Assembly (NCBI GenBank): GCA_012862575.1
Contig: BLSF01000049.1
Location: forward strand, 124,001-188,000
Source of the DNA: Parietichytrium sp. I65-24A
Lineage: Eukaryota > Sar > Bigyra > Thraustochytrida > Thraustochytriidae
Direction of reading: 5' to 3'
Length of the DNA stretch: 64,000 nucleotides
The stretch's first letter is position 1, and each line of letters begins with the position of its first letter. Under the pieces are notes generated by a model. The model was given only the letters and a program-made list of their open reading frames with translations, was not told the origin of the DNA and did no database searches. This document shows positions 29,333 to 39,467 of the stretch, one piece after another. Position numbers and translations under genes: made by a program.

Positions 29333-32300
29333 CTACACGGCGAGCTCAAGGGAGTCCAAGAGCCTCGACTGCAACGCCGCCTTGTTGCCAAGCTGCGATA
29401 GTGATCGCGAAGATAGTTCCTTCCTCAATTGGGAGACTTTCATGTTCAAAACAGCATCTTTTGAGAGCGCTTCGTCGTGTAAACTGCTATCGCCCTCATC
29501 CTCCGATGAACCTTCCTCTTCATTTGAAACTGGTGCAGTTTGGTTCTTATGAGTCGACTCTTGTGTTGCATGTTGATTCATCTTGTTGCTAATCTCCATG
29601 AGCCCACCGCGCTGGGGGATCTCCTGGTTGGAGGTCTGTTTGCTGTGAAATTGACCATTCTCCTGATTTTCGTCAGAGCAATCGTTCTCTTCCTCGGCAG
29701 GTTCGTCCCTGTCCTTGCTTTCTGAGGACTCTTCGTCCGCCATCGAGCTCTCGGTTATCACACTCGTAAAAGACGCGGGATCGAATTCCTCCCCTGCCTG
29801 AGCTTTTGCGGCCCTGTAGTTGAGCAAGATAGTCTCGTGTGGTAGAGTTTCTGGTATGGCCTTTTCAAAGCTGTATGGCTTCTTTTTCGGTGTTGTGCAG
29901 GTGGGAACATCATGGGTGAGATCCTCGGAAACATACTTTTCGCAGCTCGACTTTAGAGCGAGGGAGCTCTGCGTGACGGTGCGGCCAAAGCCGGAAAGCG
30001 CTTCGCTTTGCTCTTCGACACGTGATTTGCTCTCGTTCATACCAGAAACATGAGAAGTTTCCTGCGACTCGCAGAGCGACTTTGCACCTGCAGTGTTCTT
30101 CTTGATACCCTCGTCAGACTGCTCTGCCATGGCGTGAATCTTGTTGACATGGCCGCTGATATCTGCCTTGGACTCGCCAACAGTTTGCAACATGTTGTCC
30201 TTGCTGTTCACCGCAAGTTGCTTTAGGTTCTGCACCCTCTCTCCTAGCACCTGCAAAGCACTGTTGCACACCTGGCTGGATCGCTCTACGTTTTCGGAAA
30301 TCTCATCTACTCCACCCTGCATGATCTCAGCAATGGAAGTGATCTTTGCTTCCTGGCTTTGGCACCAATCCTTGGATGCGTTTACGACATCGCTTACGGT
30401 CTTCTTGGTCTCCAGCTCTGATCTGAGAACCACCTGAACGGACTTCTCGCAGCCCTGCAGAGTCTGTTCTCGCATGGTGTCCAAGTTCGTCTGCGCCTCG
30501 GTCTTGAAACCCATCAGCATGCTTGAGAACTGTTGAAGTAGTTGCTGGGTGGCTGCTTCAATTCGCTCTCGCTCTCCGGCGGCATAAGTCTCAACACGCT
30601 TTGCCTGTTCTTCGAGCGCCCTGCGGCTGTCCTCCGCGTCTTTGCTGATCCGCTTGTTCAAAGTTTCAAGCATCGTACTGTTGTTCCGAGAAAACTCAAG
30701 GACGCTGCTCTTAGACTCGTCCAGAGCGGAGTGCAACCCAGCAACATGCGATTGAAGTTGTTCACGCTGTGCGACGAGAATCTCCCCGACGAGCTGGGCG
30801 AGTGGGGCGCGAATTTGATCCTCTGACTGAGCAAGGTGAGAGGTCATCTCGTCGCTCGCCCCAACAGCCTTTTGCTGGAGCTGCGCAAAATTCGCGAGCG
30901 CATTGTCTTTCAGATTATCGACACCATCTTTGGTGATTTTGCCGAGCCCATCGCTGGCATCCTTCCCAAGCTTGTTCACGGCGTTCAAAATCTCTTGCGT
31001 CTGTTCGCTGTGCTGCTTCAAAATGGTTGAGAGCTGGGCATTCAATTGCGCATGGTTGTCCAGCTGCGCCTTGACAAAAGAGTTGGTAGATTCTGACATT
31101 TGCTCGAGTTGGGATACGGAGTTCTTCTGGTACAGCGCTGTGGCAGAGTTGTTGTGCTTCTCCACTTTATCTTTGCGTGCAATTTTGTCATGCAATTGAG
31201 AGATATCAGCTTTGGCGTCGTTAAGCACTCCTTGAAGGTTGCTCGCCTGTGCCTGAAGTTTCTTCTCTGTTTGTTGGTGCGCGCGCAACAGCACCAAGGT
31301 TTCTTCAAGCTCCACTTTGGCTTTTTCCAGCTCGTCCTTTGCCAGAGCAAGAGCCTCCTTGGCCTCCTCAAGCTCGGCTTGTGTCTCCGCGAGAGATTGC
31401 TTGACCTCCTCGAGCTGATCCTTGGTGTCGGCAAGCATGTCTTGCATGTCTGAGAGTTCGCGCTGGCGAAGATCAAGCATGTCTTCCAGTTCCTCGATTT
31501 GACTCTTCTGACTCTCAAGATTCGTGACCATCTCGTTGTAGCGCCCTTCATCCAAGAAGACACCGTCCTTTGCTCTGGCCATGGCGAGTTCCTGGCGAAG
31601 GCGTTCCAAATCTTCCGCATACTCCTTGATCATTGCTCGACGAGTCATTCTTTGATTCGCTTCTGGCTTGTTCTTGATGCTCTTTGCGCGGCTTGCGTAT
31701 TCAAGCGTACTAAGGGTCTCATCCAAGCACTGTACAGACGGGGCAACGGTTGCGATGATGCATGTTTTCGCTCGGCCACCAAGACTTTCTTGTAGAAGAC
31801 GCGTCAGCTTCGAGTCGCGGTAAGGGACGTGGGGAGTTTTCTCCACCAATGCGCTGATTACACGCCCGAGAGTCAACAAACTCTTGTTGATGTTGCCAGC
31901 TTCCCTCGCGCGCTGATTTTTCGCGCCAGACCTCCCAATGCACTCTGATCCTGCCAAGTCCACCAAGTTGAGCTTGCCGACCTTGAGAAGGTCCTCGCCT
32001 TCTGGAGTAGTTTCGCGCATGTGAACAGTCATCGTAAATATGCAATGAGATCTACTAGATGCTTTGTTGAGCTTGGTTTCTCCCACCTGGCGCTTTGCCA
32101 TCGCCTTCTTCATCAGATTGAGGATGTCATCCGGCGATTTGACCATGACTTCTTCAAGGTTTTGACAGAACACACTCGCGTTTACTTTGCTCTTGTCGTC
32201 GATAATGCGAAGCTTGACGTCATCGGTGATGGATAACAGATCCTGCAGCTCTTCGTTGTAGAGTTCGAGAAAGGAGACCTTGACGGTGTACTCCGCTCCT

Positions 32301-32716
32301 TCGAGGGCTTCCAACGACTCAAAGATGGTAATGACAGCACGTGGAATCATTCCCATCAAATCTGGATCATCAACGTTGCCCTCCATGGTGTGAGTCTTAC
32401 CAGTACCGGTCTGACCATATGCAAACACCGTGCAGTTGTATCCGAGAAGAACTTCGTCCACGACTGGCTTGATTGCAGCTTTGTAGACCTCTGCCTGCGT
32501 GGAGTACTGCCCAAATACCATGTCATAGCTGTACTTTTTCGACCCACGCTTGCTTCCGAGGTTCATCGAAACGGAGACCTGGTTTCGCTCTTGGTCACAA
32601 GTGACCAGCATCGGGGTGTTGGCTGCTCTCTCCTCTGCGTTCAAAGGGCGAGACCTGACCACCACCTTGATGTGGTCATCCTTGGTCTTGCTCGCATCCT
32701 CTGTTGAGGCGCTCAT
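29333..32716 (-). CDS. Kinesin-5 (BimC/Eg5) with C-terminal SAP-like motif
   Basis: Mitotic plus-end motor of 1127 aa. The motor domain (about 14-355) has VVRSRPLN, the P-loop GQTGTGKT (101-108), switch I NKASSRSHCIFT and switch II LVDLAGSE. A neck and coiled coil follow (about 365-520), then a long helical stalk rich in Gln/Asn/Ser. Near residue 940 is the BimC box DVPTCTTPKKKPYSF, whose Thr-Pro is the expected CDK1 site that targets kinesin-5 to spindles. The acidic tail ends in an LRKELSSRSLSQLGNKAAL segment (about 1090-1124) fitting the SAP consensus, a DNA/RNA-binding helix-turn-helix not usual in kinesin-5. Kinesin-5 forms bipolar tetramers that slide antiparallel spindle microtubules apart. 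Convergent with the glucuronokinase fusion, 171 bases between stops. Confidence 0.95.
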   Translation of the reverse strand: MSASTEDASKTKDDHIKVVVRSRPLNAEERAANTPMLVTCDQERNQVSVSMNLGSKRGSKKYSYDMVFGQYSTQAEVYKAAIKPVVDEVLLGYNCTVFAYGQTGTGKTHTMEGNVDDPDLMGMIPRAVITIFESLEALEGAEYTVKVSFLELYNEELQDLLSITDDVKLRIIDDKSKVNASVFCQNLEEVMVKSPDDILNLMKKAMAKRQVGETKLNKASSRSHCIFTMTVHMRETTPEGEDLLKVGKLNLVDLAGSECIGRSGAKNQRAREAGNINKSLLTLGRVISALVEKTPHVPYRDSKLTRLLQESLGGRAKTCIIATVAPSVQCLDETLSTLEYASRAKSIKNKPEANQRMTRRAMIKEYAEDLERLRQELAMARAKDGVFLDEGRYNEMVTNLESQKSQIEELEDMLDLRQRELSDMQDMLADTKDQLEEVKQSLAETQAELEEAKEALALAKDELEKAKVELEETLVLLRAHQQTEKKLQAQASNLQGVLNDAKADISQLHDKIARKDKVEKHNNSATALYQKNSVSQLEQMSESTNSFVKAQLDNHAQLNAQLSTILKQHSEQTQEILNAVNKLGKDASDGLGKITKDGVDNLKDNALANFAQLQQKAVGASDEMTSHLAQSEDQIRAPLAQLVGEILVAQREQLQSHVAGLHSALDESKSSVLEFSRNNSTMLETLNKRISKDAEDSRRALEEQAKRVETYAAGERERIEAATQQLLQQFSSMLMGFKTEAQTNLDTMREQTLQGCEKSVQVVLRSELETKKTVSDVVNASKDWCQSQEAKITSIAEIMQGGVDEISENVERSSQVCNSALQVLGERVQNLKQLAVNSKDNMLQTVGESKADISGHVNKIHAMAEQSDEGIKKNTAGAKSLCESQETSHVSGMNESKSRVEEQSEALSGFGRTVTQSSLALKSSCEKYVSEDLTHDVPTCTTPKKKPYSFEKAIPETLPHETILLNYRAAKAQAGEEFDPASFTSVITESSMADEESSESKDRDEPAEEENDCSDENQENGQFHSKQTSNQEIPQRGGLMEISNKMNQHATQESTHKNQTAPVSNEEEGSSEDEGDSSLHDEALSKDAVLNMKVSQLRKELSSRSLSQLGNKAALQSRLLDSLELAV

Positions 32717-33830
32717 CTCTCCCCGGCTCTCTCAAAAGTGTTCTTTCTCCTCGCGTATACCTGCGTGGCCTTGTGCCTTGTCGTTCTCTGCTCCCCTTCG
32801 TCGGTCTCTCGCGGTTTTTGCCGGTCCCTGTCTGTGTCCTTCAGTCTCCTCGTGCTCGTGTTCGCAAAACGCCGCTGTGGTCTGCACCTCACATGTCAAT
32901 CGCCAAGCGTTCGAGTGTGCCAAGCCTGCCAAGTGTGCCAAGTGTGCCAAGCGTGCCAAGCGTGCGGGTGACTGACTGACTGACTGACTGACTTGACTGA
33001 CTGTGACTCAACCACGGGCGAAACGGGCTGCCCGAAACCGTGGCTAGGACTGCTAGGACTCGTTATCTCCCGTTCTCACTCTTTACTCATTACTCGCTGT
33101 CAGTGCAGTAGGACTCTACAGCTAGAACGACCAGCCCCGACCACGTGAATAATGTGAATGCAGATGGCCGCTGGGTCTTGCTGGGCCGCCGCTGTGCCAA
33201 ACCTTTCCACTCTTTCCACAATCCGACGAGGCGTTTCAACTCGTGTAGGACCAAGGAGAGGCGTGGAGTATGGGGAGTATGGGGAGGTTGAAGTTGGCTC
33301 TTTTTGGGTGTGATATTTTCGATGGCCGGGCATCTTTATCGGTTTTACCCCTCTCTGACTTTGTATGGGACTGGAACTTGATCTTACTGTGCCGGTAGTA
33401 CTAGTACTCGCTGTCATCCAAAACAGCTACCGCGTACTATATCTGTAGTTGGCAAGAAAATTGGTCGAGTAACTGTCCTCCTGAAAAAGTGCACCTCGAA
33501 CTCCTAAAGGTTGGTATCTGGGTGCTAACTTTGCAATAACTTCCATCCAGTTTAAATTTTTAGTAGTGGAAACTATGGTGTAGACATCAGGGATGACGTC
33601 ATTCCTGGATCTTGTATGTCAGCAATCGTCAGCATCGTGAGATTCAGCATTTCAAAGCTCGCATCTCCTTTTAGAATGCACTTCGAACGGATGGCCTGAT
33701 CTGAGTAACATCCTCACGATGTAACTTGAAAGGGCGCAGCTTTGATGCCACACACATTGTCTGCACAATCAACGCTCAGTACAAGTCTATGAATACAAAA
33801 TGAAGGCAACGAGTTGAAATGGTGTACTCT
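32717..33830. other. Intergenic region with tandem arrays
   Basis: About 1.1 kb between two minus-strand genes. It contains GTGCCAAG and ACTG arrays in the kinesin leader and two CTCGCTGTCAGT-type motifs (33091, 33405). No credible gene. Confidence 0.6.
32916..33000. repeat. GTGCCAAG and ACTG tandem arrays
   Basis: Six imperfect 9-bp units (GTGCCAAGC) pass directly into seven ACTG/TGAC units; about 200 bases upstream of the kinesin ATG. Confidence 0.85.
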
Positions 33831-35405
33831 TCAAGAACGGTGTCTTTTGTGGCTCTTCTTTGTCTTGCTCTTCTTCTCCGACTTGTTGCTCTTTTTCTCC
33901 TTCTTGTACTTTTTTCTGTGTTTACGGCGCGAGTGAGAAGAGTCAGAGCTGGAGCCTGAACTTGAGTAACTTGGACTGCGCCTTCTTCGTTTCTCTAACG
34001 TGTGCCGATCACCTCTCTCTCGCATTTCTGAAGAGCCTTGATCATCATCGCTGTCAAGTCTTCGCCTATGTCGAGAGGAGGCATGGTCTCTGCTCCGACT
34101 TCTGCTCCTCCTGTTGCTGTGGTGCCTATCGTAATGGTCATTGCGCCGCTCTCTTTCACGGTCACGGTCTTTTATTTCCGAACGTGACGGGCGTTCCCCG
34201 TATTCCCTAAGAGAGGTATCCTTTTGTCGAGAAGATCTACCTTGATCGAGTGCGTCCTGGCGATCAGCGTAGGCGGCTCTATCCTTCCCACGGTCTCTAG
34301 ACTGGTAATGATGGCCGCGACGAGTATCGTCCCTCTTGTCTAGAGGACTGCGATTCCTTGAACTATGGCTGTGCTGTCGATCGCCGCTATGCTGATCATA
34401 ACGGGGCATTCTGGTGTTGCCAGAGCTGTACTGCTTCCAAAGCTTGGCAACGGACTGACTAAAGTCCACTTTGATTCGACGATCGTCAACAAGGACATTG
34501 TTCATGCGGAAGTACGCCTCTTCACACTCCTCAGCCGAGGCGAATTCCACGAAGCCATACTGAAGAGACTTGCCGGTCTCGCGATCACGAATCACCTCGC
34601 AAGACTTGACATCTCCATATTTGGAGCAAATTACCTCAAGATCATCGCTTTCAGTTATTGGATTGAGCTTGCAGATGAAGAGCACATTCTCAGGCGGCTT
34701 CATATCCGCCTCGGGAAGGTCGCCCATTATTTCGAGCGCAACAGCCCTCGCAGACATTTCCTTTGCCTTTTCCCTCCGTTCACGCTCCAGGTCCGTAAGC
34801 CCGGAATCCTCATTCAAATTTTGGCCAAAGCTTATTCTCTCTTCAACTTGCTCTTGCGGATGTTTGGCCACCTTTGGAGACTGTGGGGGAATGGGAAGGC
34901 CTTCGGGGTCTTCAAATGGGTCGAGGAGAACTGTTGTGCTCAAAATTCTCACGTCGCGAAACGGCCTCCCGTTCGCGTCCACATGCAGCTCGGCAATTTT
35001 TTCCACCGCATCTTCCATGCCCTCCGCAACTTGGCCGATGACAGTCTTTTTGCCATTCAGGTGCGACACGCTTGAGCCATCCAAAGTAATAAAGAAGCGT
35101 GACCCATTCCTCACGTCCGTGTCCATACAGACTAGCCCCCGGCGATCAAGGGGGAGGCTGGGAGATATTTCATTGGGCAGCTCTGCCTCCCCCAGTCCCG
35201 TGGCATTGTACAGGGAAGCGCCGCCACGGCCGGTGCCGGAAGGATCGCCCGAGAGTATCCACTCCGGCGTCACCTGGCAGATCAAAACGCCACTGTAATA
35301 CTTTATCTTGCATAGCTTGAGGAAGTTAAAAGAGTTGCGAGGACATTCCTTGACATAGAGGTCCACCACCAGTGGCCCCGCGCTAGTTTCAAGCAGCACT
35401 GACAT
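33831..35405 (-). CDS. PPIL4-type cyclophilin with RRM and RS tail
   Basis: Nuclear peptidyl-prolyl isomerase of 524 aa, homologous to PPIL4. The ATG at 35405 gives MSVLLETSAGPLVVDLY, matching the family start; an upstream in-frame start adds 16 Cys/Ala-rich residues coded by a CACACGCAG repeat and is rejected. The cyclophilin domain (1-165) has NFLKLCKIKYYSGV and GDPSGTGRGG. The linker carries the family sequence GDLPEADMKPPENVLFICKL, leading into an RRM (about 235-312) with YGFVEF (RNP1-like) and DDRRIKVDFSQSVAK. The tail is rich in Arg/Ser, Lys and Asp and ends KKSHKRHRS, as in splicing factors. PPIL4 associates with the spliceosome and in vertebrates activates the ATPase PRP2. The active-site Arg is not obvious, so isomerase activity may be weak, as reported for relatives. 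Divergent from the TTLL gene. Confidence 0.93.
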   Translation of the reverse strand: MSVLLETSAGPLVVDLYVKECPRNSFNFLKLCKIKYYSGVLICQVTPEWILSGDPSGTGRGGASLYNATGLGEAELPNEISPSLPLDRRGLVCMDTDVRNGSRFFITLDGSSVSHLNGKKTVIGQVAEGMEDAVEKIAELHVDANGRPFRDVRILSTTVLLDPFEDPEGLPIPPQSPKVAKHPQEQVEERISFGQNLNEDSGLTDLERERREKAKEMSARAVALEIMGDLPEADMKPPENVLFICKLNPITESDDLEVICSKYGDVKSCEVIRDRETGKSLQYGFVEFASAEECEEAYFRMNNVLVDDRRIKVDFSQSVAKLWKQYSSGNTRMPRYDQHSGDRQHSHSSRNRSPLDKRDDTRRGHHYQSRDRGKDRAAYADRQDALDQGRSSRQKDTSLREYGERPSRSEIKDRDRERERRNDHYDRHHSNRRSRSRSRDHASSRHRRRLDSDDDQGSSEMRERGDRHTLEKRRRRSPSYSSSGSSSDSSHSRRKHRKKYKKEKKSNKSEKKSKTKKSHKRHRS

Positions 35406-35420
35406 GGCTCTAGCGTCAGC

Positions 35421-35475
35421 CCACGCAGCACACACGCAGCACACACGCAGCACTCACGCAACACACACACAGCAG
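35421..35475. repeat. CACACGCAG tandem repeat
   Basis: Five to six units of about 9 bp passing into (AC)n, beginning 16 bases upstream of the PPIL4 ATG. Confidence 0.85.
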
Positions 35476-35848
35476 GGTGTTCTGGGCTGCGTGAGGGAGT
35501 GGTGGGTGAGTGCGCCAAGTAGGTGTTCTTGTTGTTCCTGACTACAACTCGTTTTTAGAAGATATCAATACTGCTGGCATAGTAAGGTCGTATTCACATG
35601 TATTCACTCATGAAAGGCTTTCGTAATCAATCATGTGTTCTTCTCCACTACTCTGACGTATAGAGTACTACGCTGTGGGGGCCTCAGGCTCAGGCTCAGC
35701 TGGCAGGCCTGGCAACGGATCACTGTGCTTTTCAGAACATAGTTGTCGATAGAGTGCTCTTCAACATGGATGATTAGTCTTGACAGTGAGTTGTGAATTG
35801 GCTTTCGAAAAATGACAGCTAAAGACAGGACGACTGTCATTCGGCGAA

Positions 35849-35895
35849 GACAGAGAGACAGACAGACAGACAGACAACAGACAGAGAGAGAGAGG
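35849..35895. repeat. GACA / GA tandem repeat
   Basis: About six GACA units followed by (AG)n, ending 35 bases upstream of the TTLL ATG. Confidence 0.85.
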
Positions 35896-35929
35896 ACGAG
35901 ACAGCGCAGGCGCGCGGGGAGCAATCAAG

Positions 35930-37735
35930 ATGGAGCGCGAGGAAACAACAAAGGCACGGGCGCGCATGCCCAAGTTGAGCAAAATGAAGCTCCCGCTGCG
36001 GAGGTCCAGTAAGGTGATTGCCATCGCGGACGCTGACAAACCGTCATCGGCAGCATCGGGCAATAATAACAAACCGAAGGCCACAAGAGCGCGGAGAATC
36101 GAGTTTAAACCCGTAAAGAGCCTCGACAGTGTAAAGTTAATGAGCGAGGACGCTCGAATGCAGTTAGTGCCCACAAGCCAGAGAACAAACATGCCAAACC
36201 ACGTTTCTAGCTGCACTTGCCCACAGTGCAGGAAGGCCAGGAGGCAAAGTGAAAACGCACCTGTCCAGTTGCGCTACAAGGCAGGAATCCGCCTCATTGA
36301 AGCAACGATGGAGAACAACAATTTCATTCGCACAAATAAGGACGACTGGAATGTGCTGTGGGTGAGTGGGTCCCTAAAGATCACTATATTCCAGACTTTG
36401 CGCAGGTTCCAGAAGGTGAACCAGTTTCCACGCACATATGAAATCACGCGAAAGGATCAGTTGTGTCGCAACATTACACGCATGCAGCAGATTCACGGAA
36501 TGAAACACTTTGACTTTGTTCCAAAGACCTATGTACTCCCCGAAGATCGGAACATATTCGACGAAGAGGTACGAAATGTGTTCTTGAACGGAGCTCTTGA
36601 CGCAAAGAGGGCGAGTTCCGAAGAGAACAACCTCTGGATAGTGAAGCCGGCTGCAAGCGCTTGCGGTAGAGGTATCTTCGTGACGGACAATGTGGCTGAA
36701 ATTCCGACAGGAGGAGGCGAGGACAGCAATGTCATTGTGTCTCGCTATATTTCGAATCCGTTGCTCTTGGACGGACGCAAGTTTGATCTTCGCATTTACG
36801 TCGGAGTTACTTCATTCTCTCCTCTGCGGATTTTTATTTATGAGGAGGGCCTTGCTAGATTGACAACGCAGCAATATAGCAATGACATCGACTCTCTGAA
36901 GAACCGAATGGTTCACCTAACGAATTATTCTGTTCAAAAGTTGAGCGCTGACTTTGTACAAAACAACAGCCCAGAAAATGAGGCAGGCGTTACGGAGAAC
37001 GAGGCTGGAGGTGTTAATGGAACTAAAAGTTCGAGCGAAAACGGTTTGCCCAGTGCAGAGGGATCGAATAAGTGGTCACTGCATACCTTCCGAGCGCGGC
37101 TCGCACGAATGGGCCACGACGTTGACGCAGTATTTAGGTCTATCGAAAGTGTCATCGTTAAAACCCTTATTTCTATAGAACCGCAGGTTGTCAGAGCGAT
37201 GGATATGCATTTGCGGCATCCATCGAGCGCATTTCAGCTCTTTGGGTTTGACATTCTCATAGACGAAAGCCTCAAGCCATGGCTCTTGGAAGTAAATCTC
37301 GGGCCGTCCCTCTCTTGTGACTCCTCTCTGGACCTTAATGTCAAGAGCTCAATGATCGCTGATTTGTTGACTTTGTCTGGAATTCAAGCAGTGGACATGC
37401 AACGGGAGCGAATCAAGGAGGACTTCAGCGCTGGGCAACGGAATGAGGGTGCACCAGGCGCACGTGGCGGCGGTTCTGTGCCAATACCATCTGCTCGAGA
37501 AGCAAGCCCGGCTGTGCTAAAGAAGTACGTCAGGCAGCTGCGTGATGAGCAAGGTAGGTGCGGAAAGTGGAAGTGCATTTACCCGACGCAAACTTCATTT
37601 GTGTACGACCGATTTTTTGATAAGAAAGGGCTCAATCAAGCCATCGTTCAGCATCTTAGTGCAGCGACGTCAGAGTCAGACAAAACACGGATCGCCAAGA
37701 AGCTCACTCGCGCAAAAACGACGGATGGACTGTAG
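35930..37735 (+). CDS. Tubulin polyglutamylase, TTLL5/TTLL4-like
   Basis: ATP-grasp ligase of 601 aa, adding glutamates to tubulin side chains or other targets. A basic disordered N-terminus (1-75) with a CTCPQC pair precedes the TTL domain (about 115-480). Family motifs: NVLWVSGSLK, WIVKPAASACGRGIF (ATP lysine, about 236), VSRYISNPLLLDGRKFDLR, YEEGLARLTTQQY, MVHLTNYSVQK, NKWSLHTFRARL, FGFDILIDESLKPWLLEVNL (about 438-457, metal-binding Glu/Asn) and the DLNVKSSMIADLL helix. These agree best with TTLL5 and TTLL4, initiating or side-chain glutamylases. An Asn/Glu-rich insertion (about 345-380) splits the domain where TTLL5 has a short loop. The basic C-terminus (after 540) could be the microtubule-binding segment. 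The CCP deglutamylase in this window would oppose it. Confidence 0.93.
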   Translation: MEREETTKARARMPKLSKMKLPLRRSSKVIAIADADKPSSAASGNNNKPKATRARRIEFKPVKSLDSVKLMSEDARMQLVPTSQRTNMPNHVSSCTCPQCRKARRQSENAPVQLRYKAGIRLIEATMENNNFIRTNKDDWNVLWVSGSLKITIFQTLRRFQKVNQFPRTYEITRKDQLCRNITRMQQIHGMKHFDFVPKTYVLPEDRNIFDEEVRNVFLNGALDAKRASSEENNLWIVKPAASACGRGIFVTDNVAEIPTGGGEDSNVIVSRYISNPLLLDGRKFDLRIYVGVTSFSPLRIFIYEEGLARLTTQQYSNDIDSLKNRMVHLTNYSVQKLSADFVQNNSPENEAGVTENEAGGVNGTKSSSENGLPSAEGSNKWSLHTFRARLARMGHDVDAVFRSIESVIVKTLISIEPQVVRAMDMHLRHPSSAFQLFGFDILIDESLKPWLLEVNLGPSLSCDSSLDLNVKSSMIADLLTLSGIQAVDMQRERIKEDFSAGQRNEGAPGARGGGSVPIPSAREASPAVLKKYVRQLRDEQGRCGKWKCIYPTQTSFVYDRFFDKKGLNQAIVQHLSAATSESDKTRIAKKLTRAKTTDGL

Positions 37736-38102
37736 CTGCACAACATGAACTTATATACGTTGGTATGCGTTCGCAACCTCGGAGAATTAGCAGGTGTCGA
37801 ACCTTAGGAGGAAAATATTAACAATAACTTCGTATGTTCCACAGCTTGATTTTCTGCATTTTTTGATTCAATCCCAAAAGCAGAGAAGAAGACACAAGAG
37901 CAGGAGACAAACAAAAAAAACGTTTTCGTATTTGGTCGAGTAATGGGTTTCCGCGAAAATAGTCCACATTTTATGAGCCTTTATTATCCGCACGAACGAA
38001 ATTTGAAAGAGAGCTGTACATGCCATACCTAGACCAGCGAGGACCGCTCACAAAGAGAATTAAAACCTCTTTGAAAGCAGTGTTGTGGCAATCACTGGAT
38101 TT
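37736..38102. other. Convergent intergenic stretch
   Basis: About 370 bases between convergent TTLL and RING genes, AT-rich, presumably 3' UTRs; nothing else seen. Confidence 0.65.
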
Positions 38103-39362
38103 CTACTTGATGAACTCCTCCAGCGCGCCGTACCTGTTGGCGGAGAGAGGGTCATCAAGAACCTGCCATGGGGCTACGAGGAGGTAGCGCTGAGAAGTAG
38201 CGTCATCCCAACCGCAAAGCTCTTCTTTGATGATAGAGCCATTTTCATCGTAGTATTTAATTTTGCCCCAGATGATTCTATCGAGCGTCTCGTCAAAATG
38301 TAGAATCCACTGTGATCTACCTGGGAGTAAGTCCCAGTCCGATTCGCCAAATAGCTCGCCTTTGAATGTTCTCGTCTCGGGATAAAACTTGTAATTTTCG
38401 AAATAGAATCGAGATGGGTGGTACCCGTTCAGCGAAGAGACGTCTAAAAAGGAGCGATTAGCTCCAAAGTGTAAAGAGAGCCTTCCGAAGTGCACTAGAG
38501 GCAGTTCGCTCCACAACATGGTCTCCACTACCGTGGGGTTAATTCCGAGACCCCAGCTTCCTAGCTCCCCAAGGCTCTTGACGATTTTCTCTGCCATGTC
38601 GGACTCGTCTGGGCTAGGCACACGGACGTATGAGTTGCCGTATATGGAAAGCTTGAGACGCCTGTAGTGCAAATCTTTTAATTTGTTCCCACCGAAGCGA
38701 CGTTCTCGCATATACCCGTCCTTACGAAACTGTGTTACCTTTCCATCCATAATCCTCTCGAATCCTTCGTCGAAATTGAGGACGTAGTCTAATCTTTGAA
38801 TGCCGCGGAATGAATTCGGGGACCAATCGATGACCCCGCGAAACTCTCTCGTCCTGGCGTCGTAGGACCAACCCGGTTCGAACTCCTTTCGGGATGGAAG
38901 CTTCGCACCGTTCTCCAAAGACCATTTGTCCGGGATGACCTTTGGCTCGTAGGCCAAATAGCATCGATTCCTCTCGAAATGCATGCTTTCCAAACCAATT
39001 TGACCAAATTGGATGAAAACTGTTCCAAATATTGTGTTAACGTCGAGATCCCGGACAGGCTCACGCAGGTCACTCCAAATTGAGCCATAGTAGGACAAAG
39101 GTTTGTTGCATGTCATGCACGAGGGCTTTCTGTCCGCAGAGCGAAGTTGGCGCTCGATGCAGGACCGGCAAAAGCGGTGCCCGCAGTCAGTTTTACAGAA
39201 CTCGGCACCGAGCAGATCTCCACACATGGGGCATTCCCCCGACACGGGTTGCGCGAACCTGCTGTTGCGCACCACGCTCTGCACCCTGCGCGAGCTGCTG
39301 CGGCCGCTGCTGCTCGTGGTGCGGCTGAGCGCCTTGCTCACTCGTCTCAAGCTCCTGCGCAT
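38103..39362 (-). CDS. RING-finger protein with duplicated C-terminal module
   Basis: Protein of 419 aa. I start it at the ATG for MRRSLRRVSKALSRT; the longer frame (to 39485) is translated from an AACAAGGTA leader repeat and gives a spurious hydrophobic start. After a basic Ser/Arg-rich N-terminus comes a C3HC4 RING at about 44-85 (CPMC, CGHRFCRSC, CMTC), suggesting E3 ubiquitin ligase activity. The rest (about 100-419) holds two similar beta-rich modules, each with a HFxxNR(C/S)(Y/F)L strand, a Y/F-x-F-x-P/Y-x-TR-x-F-(K/R)G strand and a closing LxFDExxxRI(M/I)xGK...(D/E)G strand. I do not recognise the module; a lipocalin- or calycin-like beta fold is one guess. Substrate unknown. Confidence 0.75.
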   Translation of the reverse strand: MRRSLRRVSKALSRTTSSSGRSSSRRVQSVVRNSRFAQPVSGECPMCGDLLGAEFCKTDCGHRFCRSCIERQLRSADRKPSCMTCNKPLSYYGSIWSDLREPVRDLDVNTIFGTVFIQFGQIGLESMHFERNRCYLAYEPKVIPDKWSLENGAKLPSRKEFEPGWSYDARTREFRGVIDWSPNSFRGIQRLDYVLNFDEGFERIMDGKVTQFRKDGYMRERRFGGNKLKDLHYRRLKLSIYGNSYVRVPSPDESDMAEKIVKSLGELGSWGLGINPTVVETMLWSELPLVHFGRLSLHFGANRSFLDVSSLNGYHPSRFYFENYKFYPETRTFKGELFGESDWDLLPGRSQWILHFDETLDRIIWGKIKYYDENGSIIKEELCGWDDATSQRYLLVAPWQVLDDPLSANRYGALEEFIK

Positions 39363-39439
39363 GCTGTGTCCCGTCTCCGTTTTGCTGTGGCGAAACCCTG
39401 CTCGAAGAAATGTAGCGCATGCCACCTTGTGCAGACAGG

Positions 39440-39467
39440 CAAACAAGGTAAACAAGGTAAACAAGGA
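39440..39467. repeat. AACAAGGTA tandem repeat
   Basis: Three 9-bp units upstream of the RING gene; translating it produces the false N-terminal FTLFTLF peptide. Confidence 0.85.

Larger units (their letters stand above)
35406..35929. other. Divergent promoter region
   Basis: Only 524 bases separate the divergent PPIL4 and TTLL starts, so both promoters lie here. Each end carries its own tandem repeat. No gene. Confidence 0.7.
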
